From Leucobacter sp. CX169 (GTDB lineage Bacteria; Actinomycetota; Actinomycetes; Actinomycetales; Microbacteriaceae), in assembly GCF_017161405.1 (NCBI RefSeq), contig NZ_CP071051.1, positions 124,001-188,000 of the forward strand: a stretch of DNA of 64,000 nt, written 5' to 3'. Under the pieces are notes generated by a model. It was not told the origin of the DNA. It saw only the letters and a program-made list of their open reading frames with translations, and made no database searches. Positions 35,627-45,028 of this stretch are shown in pieces. A program made the translations under genes and the position numbers. Each line of letters opens with the position of its first letter. The stretch's first letter is position 1.

Positions 35627-36907
35627 GTGAGCAACGTAGCAACGAACCAGCGCACAATTGAAAATCCGCGAGTGACGTTGGGGCTGCGCAACGGCAGTGC
35701 CACGTTCGTCATCGCCATGGTGGGGTTGCTGACGGCAAATATCGTCCCCCTCGTCATCACGGTGTTCACCGATCGGCTGGGCTTCGGCCTCGTGAAGACT
35801 GGCGAAATCGTCACCTGGAGCCTCGCGGGCTCGGCGGTCGTCGGTCTGTCCACCGCGCGCTGGGCCTCGGGATCCCGCCGCCGCCTCGTCGCTCTCATCG
35901 GGCTCTCGATCTCCGTACTGGGCTTTGGAGCCGCGGCCCTCGTGCCCGACCCGGCGGTCGTCGTCGCTGGCTTCATCGCCGGCGGCATCGGGGCGGGCGG
36001 GGCACTGTCGAGCTCGGGCGCGGCGATGGCCGCGATTCAGAACCCGAACCGCGTCTCGGCCACCTCGGGCTTCGTCAACCGCGTGGTCGTCATGATCGCG
36101 CTCGTGTTGCTGCCCCTCATCGGCCTCGCGCAGGTGACCGTGTTTGGCGCCCTTGCCCTGATCGCCGCAATCGGCCTCGCCCTCATTCCCTGGCTGCCGA
36201 ACACCCCCGAGCTCGCCGAGCCCGCCGACGTCACGGCCACGCTGACCCTCGCTGCCCCGCGTCGCATCACCATCGCGGGCATCGCGCTGCTCATTGTCTT
36301 CCCGTTCTGGGGCATGAGCGAGGACTCGGTCTACGCGATGACCGGCGTCATGACCGTCCAGCTCGGCATTAGCGAGGCCCAGTTCGGCGCGATCCTGGGA
36401 GCCGCTTCCATCGTGGGCGCGGTCATGACCGGCCTTCTGCTCATCGTGGGCAACAGGATCGGCCGGGCGCTGCCGCTCGGCATCTCGCTCGGGATCGCCG
36501 GGTTCACGAAGCTCCTGATCGGAACGGCGACCGACCCGACGGCGCTCTCGGTGCTCATCGTCGTGGACAACGCGAACTTCGGCGTCGCCATGGTGTTCTT
36601 CCTCGCGGCGGCGGCGGGCCTCGATGCGCGCGGCCGCTGGTCGGCGCCCCTGCTGAGCGCCTACATCGTCGGCTCGAGCTTCGCTCCGCTCTTCGGCGCA
36701 TTCCTGGCCGAGACGTTCGGGGTGCGGGGGTTCGGCATCGTCGCGGCGATCATCTGCTGGAGCGTCCTCATCCCTGCGGTCATCATCGCGCGCGTCTCAA
36801 CCGGGGCCGAGCGCGCCCTCGTTCGCGCCGCTGAGCGCGCGGCCGAAGAAGAGGCGAATTTCACCGAGCGTAACCGCGAGCGGGAGTTGGCGAGCGAGGC
36901 CCAGTAG
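35627..36907 (+). CDS. MFS transporter
   Basis: This 426-residue major facilitator has about twelve membrane segments. The loop between segments 2 and 3 reads STARWASGSRRR, a reduced form of the MFS signature. The C-terminal tail of about 45 residues is cytoplasmic and highly charged (RAAERAAEEEANFTERNRERE). The GTG at 35627 is preceded by AGAGAGG; the frame is open further upstream but over an intergenic palindrome. The substrate cannot be told. Confidence 0.88.
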   Translation: MSNVATNQRTIENPRVTLGLRNGSATFVIAMVGLLTANIVPLVITVFTDRLGFGLVKTGEIVTWSLAGSAVVGLSTARWASGSRRRLVALIGLSISVLGFGAAALVPDPAVVVAGFIAGGIGAGGALSSSGAAMAAIQNPNRVSATSGFVNRVVVMIALVLLPLIGLAQVTVFGALALIAAIGLALIPWLPNTPELAEPADVTATLTLAAPRRITIAGIALLIVFPFWGMSEDSVYAMTGVMTVQLGISEAQFGAILGAASIVGAVMTGLLLIVGNRIGRALPLGISLGIAGFTKLLIGTATDPTALSVLIVVDNANFGVAMVFFLAAAAGLDARGRWSAPLLSAYIVGSSFAPLFGAFLAETFGVRGFGIVAAIICWSVLIPAVIIARVSTGAERALVRAAERAAEEEANFTERNRERELASEAQ

Positions 36908-36908
36908 C

Positions 36909-38750
36909 TCAGGCAGGATCCTGCCCGCCGAGCACCACGTTCTCGGGCGTCTCGCCCGCGAGCAGGTGCCCGATCTGGCGCCGCACGAGGCGCGCCATCC
37001 GCGGAATCATCGCCGTGGAGGCGCCGCCGACGTGCGGGCTGACGAGCAGGTTCGGGCAGCCCCACAGCGGGTGCTCCGCTGGCAGCGGCTCCGGGTCGGT
37101 CACGTCGAGGGCCGCCCGGATCCGGCCGCGGGAGAGTTCGGCGACGAGCGCCCCGGTGTCGACCACGGGTCCGCGCGCGACGTTCACGAGCAGTGCGCCG
37201 TCGGAAAGTCGCGCGAGTGCGGCCGCGTCGAACAGGCCGCGGGTCTCGGCGGACAGCGGCACCGCGACGATCACGATCTCAGCCGCGGCAAGGAGCGCGG
37301 GCAGCTCGTCGATGCCGTGCACCGGCACCTCCTCACCAGCATCGTTGTGCGTCGTACGCGCAGTCCGGGCGACCCGGGTGAGCTCGACCTCGAACCCGGC
37401 GAGACGCGCCTCGATGGCCCGCGACACCCCGCCGTAGCCCACGAGCAGCACGCGTCGGTCGGCGAGGCTCGCGTGGCGTGCCGGGGCCCAGCGCCCCTCG
37501 TCGCCCGCGCGCACGAAGTCAGGAAGTCCTCGCTGCATCGCGAGCGTGAGGCCGATCGCGAGCTCCGCGGTCGACGTCTCGTGCACCGTCGCGGCGTTCG
37601 CGAATGGCATCCCGTCGGGCAGGAAGTCGGCGACGCCGTCGAAGCCGATCGACTGGCTCTGCACGAGCCCGACCGAGACCCCCGCGAGCGCGCGCAGCAC
37701 GGCCGGGCCGTCCATGTATGGCGGCACGACGATGTCGAAGTGGTCGCGCGGGGGCGGGGTCGATAGGTCCCAGCGCACGATCTCGGCGCCCGCGATCTCG
37801 CCCACGGCGCGCTCGAGCGTGGCCCCGGGAAGGGCGACGACGAGGCGAGGCGCCGCCGCGCCGGGCCGGGCCGCGCCGGCAGGATCCTGCCCGAGTGCGC
37901 GCAGCGCCGTGACGAACCGCGCAATCGTGTCGGCGCACGCGCGGGCCGCCGCGGGCGACTCGGTGGGCCGATTGAGGTAGCCGTGCACTGTGCCGGGTTC
38001 GAGCTGCAGATCGACAAAGACACCCGCCGCGCGCAGCTGCTCGGCGAACTGTTCGCCCGAGGCCCGCAGCTCGTCAAGCTCGGCGTTCACGATGATGGTC
38101 GGGGGGAGCGGGCTGAGGCGCTCGGCGCCCTGCTCGCCCACCACGATGGCGTCAGCGGGCGGCACCTCGCCCAGGTAGTCGGCGTAGATCGCCGCGATCC
38201 TGCTGGGCGAAAAGCGCCGCGCCTCGGGCAGCGCCGCGGTGAGGGCCTGAATCGCGGGGTCGGGCCGCTGTGCGCGGTGCAGGGTGGGGTAGAGCAGGAG
38301 GAGCGCCGCCGCCCCCGGGCACGTGAGGGCCGCCTGCACGGCCAGGTTGCCACCCGCGCTCGCGCCGCCGACGAAGACGGGGGCGTCGTGCCGCGCGAGG
38401 GCCCAGGCGAGCACCGCCGCGACGTCTCGTGCGGGGGCGGGGGCCGAGACCTGCGGCCCCGCGAGCACGTAGTCGACGGAGTAGACGCGAATGCCGGCCT
38501 CGGCGAAGCGCCGGGACACCCAATCGGCCTCGGGCCAGTCGAGCGTGCCGCGCACGAACGAGCCACCGTGGGCCCAGACGAGCGTCGCCCAGGCGTCGCC
38601 AGCGGGTTCGTAGCATCGCACGGGGACCTCGGCGCTGCCGAGGCGGTTCGTGCCGCCGCCGGCCGCGGAGCGGGGCTCAGCAGCTCCGGCAGCGGGGCCG
38701 GGAACGCGCAGGTCGGTGGGGGAAATTGGGGCGGCGGCTGGGTTCGACAC
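36909..38750 (-). CDS. Alpha/beta hydrolase fused to D-2-hydroxyacid dehydrogenase
   Basis: This 613-residue two-enzyme fusion starts with an HSL-type alpha/beta hydrolase (residues about 40-285): oxyanion HGGS at 61-64, nucleophile elbow GASAGG at 129-134, and the probable acid and base at D226 and H256. From about 302 to the end it is a D-2-hydroxyacid dehydrogenase, with cofactor loop GYGGVSRAI, NVARGPVVD, DPEPLP and SPHVGG supplying the Arg-Glu-His triad. The linker contains GQDPAGAARPG, encoded by a GGCAGGATCCTGCC palindrome, and the protein also ends in GGQDPA. The hydrolase may release a hydroxy acid that the second domain oxidises (inference). The start is GTG. Confidence 0.88.
   Translation of the reverse strand: MSNPAAAPISPTDLRVPGPAAGAAEPRSAAGGGTNRLGSAEVPVRCYEPAGDAWATLVWAHGGSFVRGTLDWPEADWVSRRFAEAGIRVYSVDYVLAGPQVSAPAPARDVAAVLAWALARHDAPVFVGGASAGGNLAVQAALTCPGAAALLLLYPTLHRAQRPDPAIQALTAALPEARRFSPSRIAAIYADYLGEVPPADAIVVGEQGAERLSPLPPTIIVNAELDELRASGEQFAEQLRAAGVFVDLQLEPGTVHGYLNRPTESPAAARACADTIARFVTALRALGQDPAGAARPGAAAPRLVVALPGATLERAVGEIAGAEIVRWDLSTPPPRDHFDIVVPPYMDGPAVLRALAGVSVGLVQSQSIGFDGVADFLPDGMPFANAATVHETSTAELAIGLTLAMQRGLPDFVRAGDEGRWAPARHASLADRRVLLVGYGGVSRAIEARLAGFEVELTRVARTARTTHNDAGEEVPVHGIDELPALLAAAEIVIVAVPLSAETRGLFDAAALARLSDGALLVNVARGPVVDTGALVAELSRGRIRAALDVTDPEPLPAEHPLWGCPNLLVSPHVGGASTAMIPRMARLVRRQIGHLLAGETPENVVLGGQDPA
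36912..36925. repeat. GGCAGGATCCTGCC palindrome, copy 1
   Basis: This perfect 14-bp palindrome encodes the C-terminal QDPA of the fusion protein and overlaps its end. Identical copies are at 37878-37891 and 46116-46129. Confidence 0.7.
37878..37891. repeat. GGCAGGATCCTGCC palindrome, copy 2 (in a domain linker)
   Basis: This 14-bp palindrome is identical to the copies at 36912 and 46116. It lies inside the coding sequence of the fusion protein, at the linker between hydrolase and dehydrogenase domains. Confidence 0.7.
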
Positions 38751-38810
38751 GCGGCCAGTCTACGGCGGAGCGGCTCGGGGGCGCCGAAGCCGTCGCATTA
38801 GGCTCGACCC

Positions 38811-41800
38811 ATGAAGCAGCGCGCGCAGCAGCCCCGGGACCGCCTGCCGCCGCCCGACTTCTTTGACCTCGCGGGCTCGGACCCCGAGCTGCTGAATTCG
38901 CAGCGCATCCCCGACCCGCAGCCCGCGCACACGCCGCTCTTCCGCTGGCTCGCGAGGGTGCTCACCGCGATCGAAGCGCGCCTGCGTGCGCGCGGTGCGC
39001 CCGCGCTTCGCGGCACCATTCGGTTCGCGTGGCTGGGGGTCATGGCGATTGGCCTCCTGCTCATTTTCGGCCCGATCATCAACAAGCCCATGGACTTCGA
39101 CGACGTCATCGCCGCGGCCGACGTCCACGAGGTGGATTGGGTCGCCCGCGACACGAAGATCGACTATTCGGTCGAGCGCGCGGCGGATGGCACCTTCGTC
39201 ACCGCGGTGTCCGAGCGGTTCAACGCCGACTTTATCAACGGGCCAGAGACCGCCGTGACGCGCACCCTCGTGACCGAGTTCGAGGGGCACGATGTCGAGT
39301 TCGCGCTGCGCGGCGCGACCATCGATGGAGTCAATGCGGAGGTCGCCACCGTGCGCCGCCCGACCACAACTGAGCTGCGGCTCACTCGACCGGACGGGGC
39401 GCAGCTCGAGGGCACGCAAGAGGTGGTGCTCACATACGAACTGCACCACCTCATCGCGGTCGAGCCCGATGCCGCGACCGGCCAGCGTGCCGACCGCTTC
39501 GATTGGCCCCTGTTCGCCCCGACCTGGCCGCAGGCGACGAAGGGGATCGAGGTCTCGCTCACCCTCACGCCCGAACTCAACGACGCGCTCGTGCGGCCGC
39601 CGAAGGGCAGCGTCGGATGGTTGTTGCTGAGCAGCTCGGCCTGGTTGAGCGTTGAAGGCACGACCGCCGAGGGCGTGCGGTACGCGTTCGAGAACGATCA
39701 GGCGCTGCCGCCCAACGCGGATGTCTGGATCACCGCCACGTTCGAGCCCGGGACCTTCGCGCTTCCGCCCAAAACGGCGCTGTTCTGGGTGCAGACCTAC
39801 GGGCCGATCCTGCCGATGCTGTTGCTTGCGGCACTGCTGCTCGCCGCACTCGCAGCCCGCCGGGTGGTCTGGGCGGACAGCGCCGGCGAACCGTGGTTCT
39901 TGCCGCGGAGCACACCGCCGGCCGGTTGCAGCCCCGAGCAGGCCGCACGGCTGCGCGGGAAGGCGCGCCACGCGGAGCTCGTGCAGGCTCTCGCCGAGAA
40001 ACCGAAAGGTTCCCGGAAGAAGCCGGCCACGAAGCTCAGCGTGCCCCGGGGGCTCTGGATGTACGACCTCGCCCGCGCGGCAGCCCGGGCCGGGCGCCTC
40101 GGCAACATGCCGACGGTTTGGAGCTGGCGGAGCAAGTGGTCCAAGGACGACACCGTCGTCGAGGAAAAGCTGCGCTGGGTGCCGGACGGCTACGTCCGCC
40201 AGGCACTGCGCCTGGCTCCGATCGGGCTCGTGCTCGTGCAGTGGGGCCTGCTGCGCCAGCTTTCGGAGCAGGTCATTCTCTCGGTCGTCTGGTGGCCCTT
40301 TGCCTTTGTCGTGATCTCGACGGCGCTCGCGCTCGCGATCCTGCTCGTCACGGGCCGCCCGCGTCCGCTGACCCCTAAGGGTGCGCGCCTCATGCAACAA
40401 CTTCGGGGCATCGACGTCTACGCCGAGACGACGCGGCTGCTCGAGCGCGGCCCCCTCACCGATCCCGTGCTGCCGTACGCGCTGCTCGGGGTCAGCCCGC
40501 GCCGCGCCGGCGACGCGATCGCCCAGCAGGTGGTCGCCGAGACGGGGGAGCGGAACCCTCGCCGGGGCTGGCGCACCGCGAACTTCGTGTCGGTGCCGGC
40601 GCTCGCCGCCTTCGCCGCCGCCCTCGCGGTGTTCGCCGGCTCAATCGTGCTCGTCTCGACGACCTCGCCGCCGTACGACTCCGATCGGTCGCTCATCTCT
40701 GAGAGCGGCGACCTGCCTGGGACGGTGTCGACCCAGATCGAGGGGTTTACGGCGGAGGCCGCTCTGAGCCGTGACGCCGAAGGCCGCGGACTGCTTCGGG
40801 TGACTGAGCGCACCACCGTGAACTTCGCCTCGAACGGGAGCGTGCCGCAGTTGGTCCGGGAATGGCCGAGCGAGCGGGCCGATCAAGACCTCGGCCTCAC
40901 CGTTTCCTCGGTGCGTATCGACGGGGCACCCGTGCCGTACCGGGAGATTCCGCAGGAGTGGAGCCTCGCGGTCGTCACGCAGCTCGCAGAGGTACTGCAG
41001 GGCCCGCACGAGGTCGAGGTTGTCTACGAGCTGACGGCGCCCGCGGTGGACCCGGTGGACGGTACTCACCCGGGCCAGCAGGTGCGCTGGGCGGCGTGGC
41101 TCTCGAACTGGGAAGACGAGTTCTGGGTGAACCCGCTGAACCCCTACGACGGGCGTGAGCCGCTGCGTCCGCTGAGCGTCCAGCTCACGCTGAGTGAGGA
41201 CTTGGCGGGTGAACTCGTCTCCGGGGGATGGATCGACTCTGACTACGATCGCCCCGAGCCGCCGGTAGAGGTGCAGTACGAGGTGGGGAATTGGTTCGCG
41301 CCCTGGGTGCACGACTTTACGTACGCGGGGGAGACGCTCGGAGACAGCCTGCAGGAGGGCTCGATCGGGTCGCGCACGGTCCAGGCTGACGGCTCCATCG
41401 TCATGACGCTTGACTTTTCCGACACTGACGCGGCGGCGGGAACCACCGTCGGCAAGTACGACGTCGGCCTGTCGCAAGACCTCGGGGTCCTGCTCAACTT
41501 CGCGCCGGGGACCTTCGCCGGGGTCGATCCCGGCGGCCACGAGCAGTATCAACGCAGCTACGACCTGCCAAACTGGCTGGCGCTTGGCCTCGCGGCGTTC
41601 GTGACGCTCGCCGCGCTCGCCTCGGCCGCGTTCGCGTTCGCGTCCCGCCGGCCCGCCAGTAGCTCGCAGACGCTCGTCGCGTTCGGGGCCATCCCGCTCG
41701 CCGCCATCGCGCAGACCATCCTGTTCTTCTGGACGTACATGTCGATGGACGGGGACGACGTGCGGATGATCCCGGCCCTGCTGCTCGGCACACCCATGTG

Positions 41801-41864
41801 GGTCGCGGTCGTGGCCCAGTGGGTGATGGTCTCCAAGCGCGGCTCATCGCGGCCGGGCAGCTAG
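38811..41864 (+). CDS. Large DUF2207-like membrane protein
   Basis: This 1017-residue protein has a cytoplasmic N-terminus and a membrane segment at about 66-86. The first outside domain (about 95-330) contains KIDYSVERAADGTFVTAVSE, the DUF2207 pattern. A membrane pair and a long cytoplasmic region with a basic patch (GSRKKPATK) follow, then more segments. A second, similar outside domain (about 670-920, TTVNFASNGSVPQL, VEVVYELTAP) precedes three or four final segments. The tandem outside domains suggest an internal duplication. The function of DUF2207 proteins is unknown. It stands alone. Confidence 0.75.
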   Translation: MKQRAQQPRDRLPPPDFFDLAGSDPELLNSQRIPDPQPAHTPLFRWLARVLTAIEARLRARGAPALRGTIRFAWLGVMAIGLLLIFGPIINKPMDFDDVIAAADVHEVDWVARDTKIDYSVERAADGTFVTAVSERFNADFINGPETAVTRTLVTEFEGHDVEFALRGATIDGVNAEVATVRRPTTTELRLTRPDGAQLEGTQEVVLTYELHHLIAVEPDAATGQRADRFDWPLFAPTWPQATKGIEVSLTLTPELNDALVRPPKGSVGWLLLSSSAWLSVEGTTAEGVRYAFENDQALPPNADVWITATFEPGTFALPPKTALFWVQTYGPILPMLLLAALLLAALAARRVVWADSAGEPWFLPRSTPPAGCSPEQAARLRGKARHAELVQALAEKPKGSRKKPATKLSVPRGLWMYDLARAAARAGRLGNMPTVWSWRSKWSKDDTVVEEKLRWVPDGYVRQALRLAPIGLVLVQWGLLRQLSEQVILSVVWWPFAFVVISTALALAILLVTGRPRPLTPKGARLMQQLRGIDVYAETTRLLERGPLTDPVLPYALLGVSPRRAGDAIAQQVVAETGERNPRRGWRTANFVSVPALAAFAAALAVFAGSIVLVSTTSPPYDSDRSLISESGDLPGTVSTQIEGFTAEAALSRDAEGRGLLRVTERTTVNFASNGSVPQLVREWPSERADQDLGLTVSSVRIDGAPVPYREIPQEWSLAVVTQLAEVLQGPHEVEVVYELTAPAVDPVDGTHPGQQVRWAAWLSNWEDEFWVNPLNPYDGREPLRPLSVQLTLSEDLAGELVSGGWIDSDYDRPEPPVEVQYEVGNWFAPWVHDFTYAGETLGDSLQEGSIGSRTVQADGSIVMTLDFSDTDAAAGTTVGKYDVGLSQDLGVLLNFAPGTFAGVDPGGHEQYQRSYDLPNWLALGLAAFVTLAALASAAFAFASRRPASSSQTLVAFGAIPLAAIAQTILFFWTYMSMDGDDVRMIPALLLGTPMWVAVVAQWVMVSKRGSSRPGS

Positions 41865-42194
41865 GAAATCGAGCTGCTAAGCTGGGATTTTGCTGGGGAC
41901 TTTCGCCAACGTTGACGCTTCTGCACGGTGCCCGGCACATTGACCAGAAAGGAGCCGCACCCCGGGCCACTCGCTGCAGCACGCACGCACGCAGTAGCCC
42001 AGGTTCGTATCTACCCAGTGACTACTGAACAGAATTTCTCGGCGCCCGCGACTGCGGCCCGTCTTATTCCCTCGACTTCCCTCCGACTCGTACGCTGCGG
42101 TCCCGCGACCGAGCTCCCGCTTCCGACCTAGCGACTCTCTCGTCTCCGTGATCCGCGATTTCATCGCATCCCAACGAGAAAGAGAGACTCCCAC
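41865..42194 (+). other. 330-bp gene-free leader before the SSS symporter
   Basis: No convincing gene is visible here. TTGACG at about 41911 and TTGACC at about 41939 could be -35 boxes. AGAAAGGAGCC near 41950 looks like a ribosome site without a plausible following frame. Near the end GACTCTCTCGT and ACGAGAAAGAGAGACTC are partly complementary and could fold over the ribosome site of the symporter. I recognise no known riboswitch class. Confidence 0.4.
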
Positions 42195-43910
42195 TTGGAT
42201 ACGTTCCAATTACTTTCGGGGCCCGTGACGGTCCTGCTCATGCTGTTGTTCTTCGGCGGCAGCCTGTACATGTCGATCCGCATCTCCAAGAAGAAGGAGA
42301 ACGCCGACGGCTTCATGACGGGCGGCGGCAAGATCGGCTTCGGCATCTCCGCGGCCTCGATGACCGCGACCTGGATCTGGGCGTCGTCGATGTACGCCTC
42401 GGCCACGTCCGGCTACACCTACGGCATCTCCGGCCCCATCCACTACGGGCTCTGGGGCGCCCTCATGATCCTGCTGATCTACCCCTTTGGGCGCAGGATC
42501 CGCGCGGTGGCACCGCGCGCCCACACCATCGCTGAGGTCATGTTCGCGCGGCACGGCCGTTCGAGCCAGCTCATGCTCGCCGGCTCGAACGTGCTCGGCA
42601 GCCTGATCAGCCTCACGTCGAACCTCATCGCGGGCGGCGCGCTAATCTCGATGCTCTCGCCGTTCAGCTTCACGCAGGGCATCATCGCGATCGCCGCGGG
42701 CGTGCTGCTCTACACGCTGTGGTCGGGTTTCCGCGCCTCGGTGCTCACCGACTTCGCGCAGGTGCTCGCGATGCTGGGTGCCGTCGCGGTCATCATTCCC
42801 GTGGTGTTCTTCGCCGCGGGCGGCCCCGGGCTCTTTGAAGCGGGCGCCGAGAATCTCACGCGCGAGCAGCAGAACTTCTTCTCGTCTGACGCGTTCTTCA
42901 ACCAGGGTGCGCCCTACATCGCCGCGGTGCTCGCCTACGCGATCGGCAACCAGACGATCGCGCAGCGCCTCTTCGCGGTGCGCGAGGACCTCATCAAGAA
43001 GACGTTCGTCACGGCGACGGTGGGCTACGGCGCGACCATCATCGGCATTGGCATGCTCGGCGTGATCGGGCTTTACGCCGGGGTCACTCCCGCGGGCGGC
43101 GACCTGAACAACCTCATCCCGCAGATGGCGTCGATGTACCTCGGACCGATCCTGATCTGCGTGTTCTTTGTGATGATCATGGGCTCGCTTGCCTCAACCG
43201 CCGACTCGGACATGACGGCGCTCGCGTCGATCATGATGGCCGACGTGTACGGCCAGAACATCGCGGGGAAGAGCCGCGCAAAGCCGCGGACCATGATCCT
43301 GGTGGGCCGCATCACGATGATCGTCGCCACCGCGATCGCGCTGGGCTTCGCCTCGATGCAGTTCAACATTCTCGACCTGCTCGTGTTCGTTGGTGCACTG
43401 TGGGGCGCGCTCGTGTTCCCGGTCATCGCGAGCTTCTACTGGGGCCGCGTGACCAACCTGGCCTTCGTGTCGGCGGTGCTTGCCGCGCTCGCGCTCTTCC
43501 TCCCAGCGCGGTTCGAGTGGATCGAGCTCTCGGGCGGCGTCGGCATCTTCATCGACGTGCTTGCGGTACTGGGCGTCGGGGTCGTGCTCGCGCTCATGGC
43601 GTTTGGGTTCTTCGGGATGAAGCCCGCGATCGTCATCGGCGTCGTCTCGACGCTCGCGGTCGCGCCGTTCGGCATCGGCTTCCTGCACACCTACCCGGTG
43701 CTCGCGGGATCGCTTGTCGCCTACGCCGTGAGCACTCTGGTCTGCGTCGCCCTCACGATGGCGAACCGCGGGCTGGCGTTCGACTTCGCGCTGATCAAGG
43801 AGCGCACGGGCGATTTCGACCCGGCGAGCGCTGCCGTGCGGGACGCGGCGGAACTGCGTGACCTCGAGCGCGACCTCGACCCAGACCCGACGATGGAAAG
43901 GAAGTTCTGA
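42195..43910 (+). CDS. Sodium:solute symporter (SSS family)
   Basis: This 571-residue sodium/solute symporter has about thirteen to fourteen membrane segments. The SSS landmarks are the N-terminal FMTGGGKIGFGISAAS, TATWIWASSMY, and SLASTADSDMTALASIMMADV, which carries the sodium-site serines. The subfamily resembles urea/amino-acid-type symporters, but the solute is not decided. The TTG start follows AAAGAGAGAC and a long leader. The end overlaps a 43-residue membrane-protein gene by ATGA, a known partner layout. Confidence 0.9.
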   Translation: MDTFQLLSGPVTVLLMLLFFGGSLYMSIRISKKKENADGFMTGGGKIGFGISAASMTATWIWASSMYASATSGYTYGISGPIHYGLWGALMILLIYPFGRRIRAVAPRAHTIAEVMFARHGRSSQLMLAGSNVLGSLISLTSNLIAGGALISMLSPFSFTQGIIAIAAGVLLYTLWSGFRASVLTDFAQVLAMLGAVAVIIPVVFFAAGGPGLFEAGAENLTREQQNFFSSDAFFNQGAPYIAAVLAYAIGNQTIAQRLFAVREDLIKKTFVTATVGYGATIIGIGMLGVIGLYAGVTPAGGDLNNLIPQMASMYLGPILICVFFVMIMGSLASTADSDMTALASIMMADVYGQNIAGKSRAKPRTMILVGRITMIVATAIALGFASMQFNILDLLVFVGALWGALVFPVIASFYWGRVTNLAFVSAVLAALALFLPARFEWIELSGGVGIFIDVLAVLGVGVVLALMAFGFFGMKPAIVIGVVSTLAVAPFGIGFLHTYPVLAGSLVAYAVSTLVCVALTMANRGLAFDFALIKERTGDFDPASAAVRDAAELRDLERDLDPDPTMERKF

Positions 43911-44041
43911 TGGAAACGATTTGGCTGACGATCTATGTCCTCATCTGGCCCGTGGTGGTCGCGGGCACGCTCTTCGTGATCGTGCGCGCGTTTTACCGTG
44001 ACTGGAAAGAGTCGCGCCGCGAGGGCCGCGACCTGATTTAG
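43910..44041 (+). CDS. Small single-pass membrane protein, putative transporter small subunit
   Basis: This 43-residue protein has one hydrophobic segment (residues about 3-27, including VVVAGTLFVIV) and a basic tail (RDWKESRREGRDL). Its ATG overlaps the symporter stop by ATGA and AAAGGAAG lies upstream, so translation is coupled. Similar tiny proteins are often encoded right after SSS symporters in actinobacteria. It probably assembles with or stabilises the symporter. Confidence 0.75.
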   Translation: METIWLTIYVLIWPVVVAGTLFVIVRAFYRDWKESRREGRDLI

Positions 44042-44121
44042 TGCCCGGGGGTGTCCGAGTGATCGGGCACCCCGCGTGCCGGAAGCGTGCGCCGACGTGT
44101 CCCAGGCCCCACAATGGGGGC

Positions 44122-45003
44122 ATGGCGAACGAATCGGGCAAGACACAGGTCACGCGGCAGGACTCGAGCTTCATCGACGCGCACGGCGTCGAGATCCGCA
44201 CCTACTCGTGGGTGCCGCAGCAGCCGCACGCCGTCGTGCAGATCGCGCACGGCATCGGCGAGCACGCGAAGCGCTACGAGCACGTGGCGCAGGCGCTCGC
44301 CGCCAACGGGTTCGCGGTCTACGCCGACGATCACCGCGGGCACGGCGAGACCGGCCGTCTGCAGACGGGAGGGGTGCTCGAGAACCTCGGCAAGCTCGGG
44401 CCCGGGGGCCTGCGCGCCGCCGAGGCCGCGATCCTGCAGTTCTCACACGCGATCAAGCAGGCGCACCCGGATCTGCCCCTCACATACCTGGGGCACTCGT
44501 GGGGCTCGCTCATGGGGCAGCGCATTCTCAACCGCCACCCGCGCGAATACGCCGCGGTGATCCTGTCGGGCAGCGCCTACCGGGTGCCGGGCTCGATGGA
44601 ATCGGGCGACCTGAACAAGCACCACAAGCACCTCGGCACCACCGGGTTCGAATGGCTGAGTCGCGATCCCGAGGTCGCGCGCCGGTTCGCCGCCGACCCG
44701 CTCTGCTTCGACGCCGACGTACTGAAACTGCTCGGCCTCCGCGACGGACTGCGCCTGTTCGGCAGGCCCGCAGGCGGCCTCGACCCGAACATGCCTCTGC
44801 TCATCGTCTCGGGGACCGACGACCCGCTGTCGGTCGGCGACTCGATCCGCAAGCTGGCCGACGCGTACCGCGGGCGCGGGCTCAGGGACGTCACGCTGCG
44901 CACCTACGCGGGGGCGCGGCACGAGATCTTCAACGAGACCAATCGCGACGAGGTGATCGCCGACGTCGTGACCTGGCTGCTCGAACGGTTCCCCAGCCGT
45001 TAG
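44122..45003 (+). CDS. Alpha/beta hydrolase (monoacylglycerol lipase-like)
   Basis: This 293-residue serine hydrolase of the Hydrolase_4/lysophospholipase type has HGIGEHAKRYE, ADDHRGHGET, the nucleophile elbow GHSWGS, an acid in SGTDDPLSV and His in GARHEIFNE. No signal peptide is present. The substrate is probably a lipid ester. It follows the symporter pair but is likely independent. Confidence 0.92.
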   Translation: MANESGKTQVTRQDSSFIDAHGVEIRTYSWVPQQPHAVVQIAHGIGEHAKRYEHVAQALAANGFAVYADDHRGHGETGRLQTGGVLENLGKLGPGGLRAAEAAILQFSHAIKQAHPDLPLTYLGHSWGSLMGQRILNRHPREYAAVILSGSAYRVPGSMESGDLNKHHKHLGTTGFEWLSRDPEVARRFAADPLCFDADVLKLLGLRDGLRLFGRPAGGLDPNMPLLIVSGTDDPLSVGDSIRKLADAYRGRGLRDVTLRTYAGARHEIFNETNRDEVIADVVTWLLERFPSR

Positions 45004-45028
45004 GGCCGAGCTGCACTAGCCTGAAACC

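Noticed and set aside
38760-40400. 546-residue minus-strand frame opposite the DUF2207-like gene
   Set aside because: It is an antisense shadow rich in Arg, Glu and His; the plus strand has membrane segments and DUF2207-type repeats.
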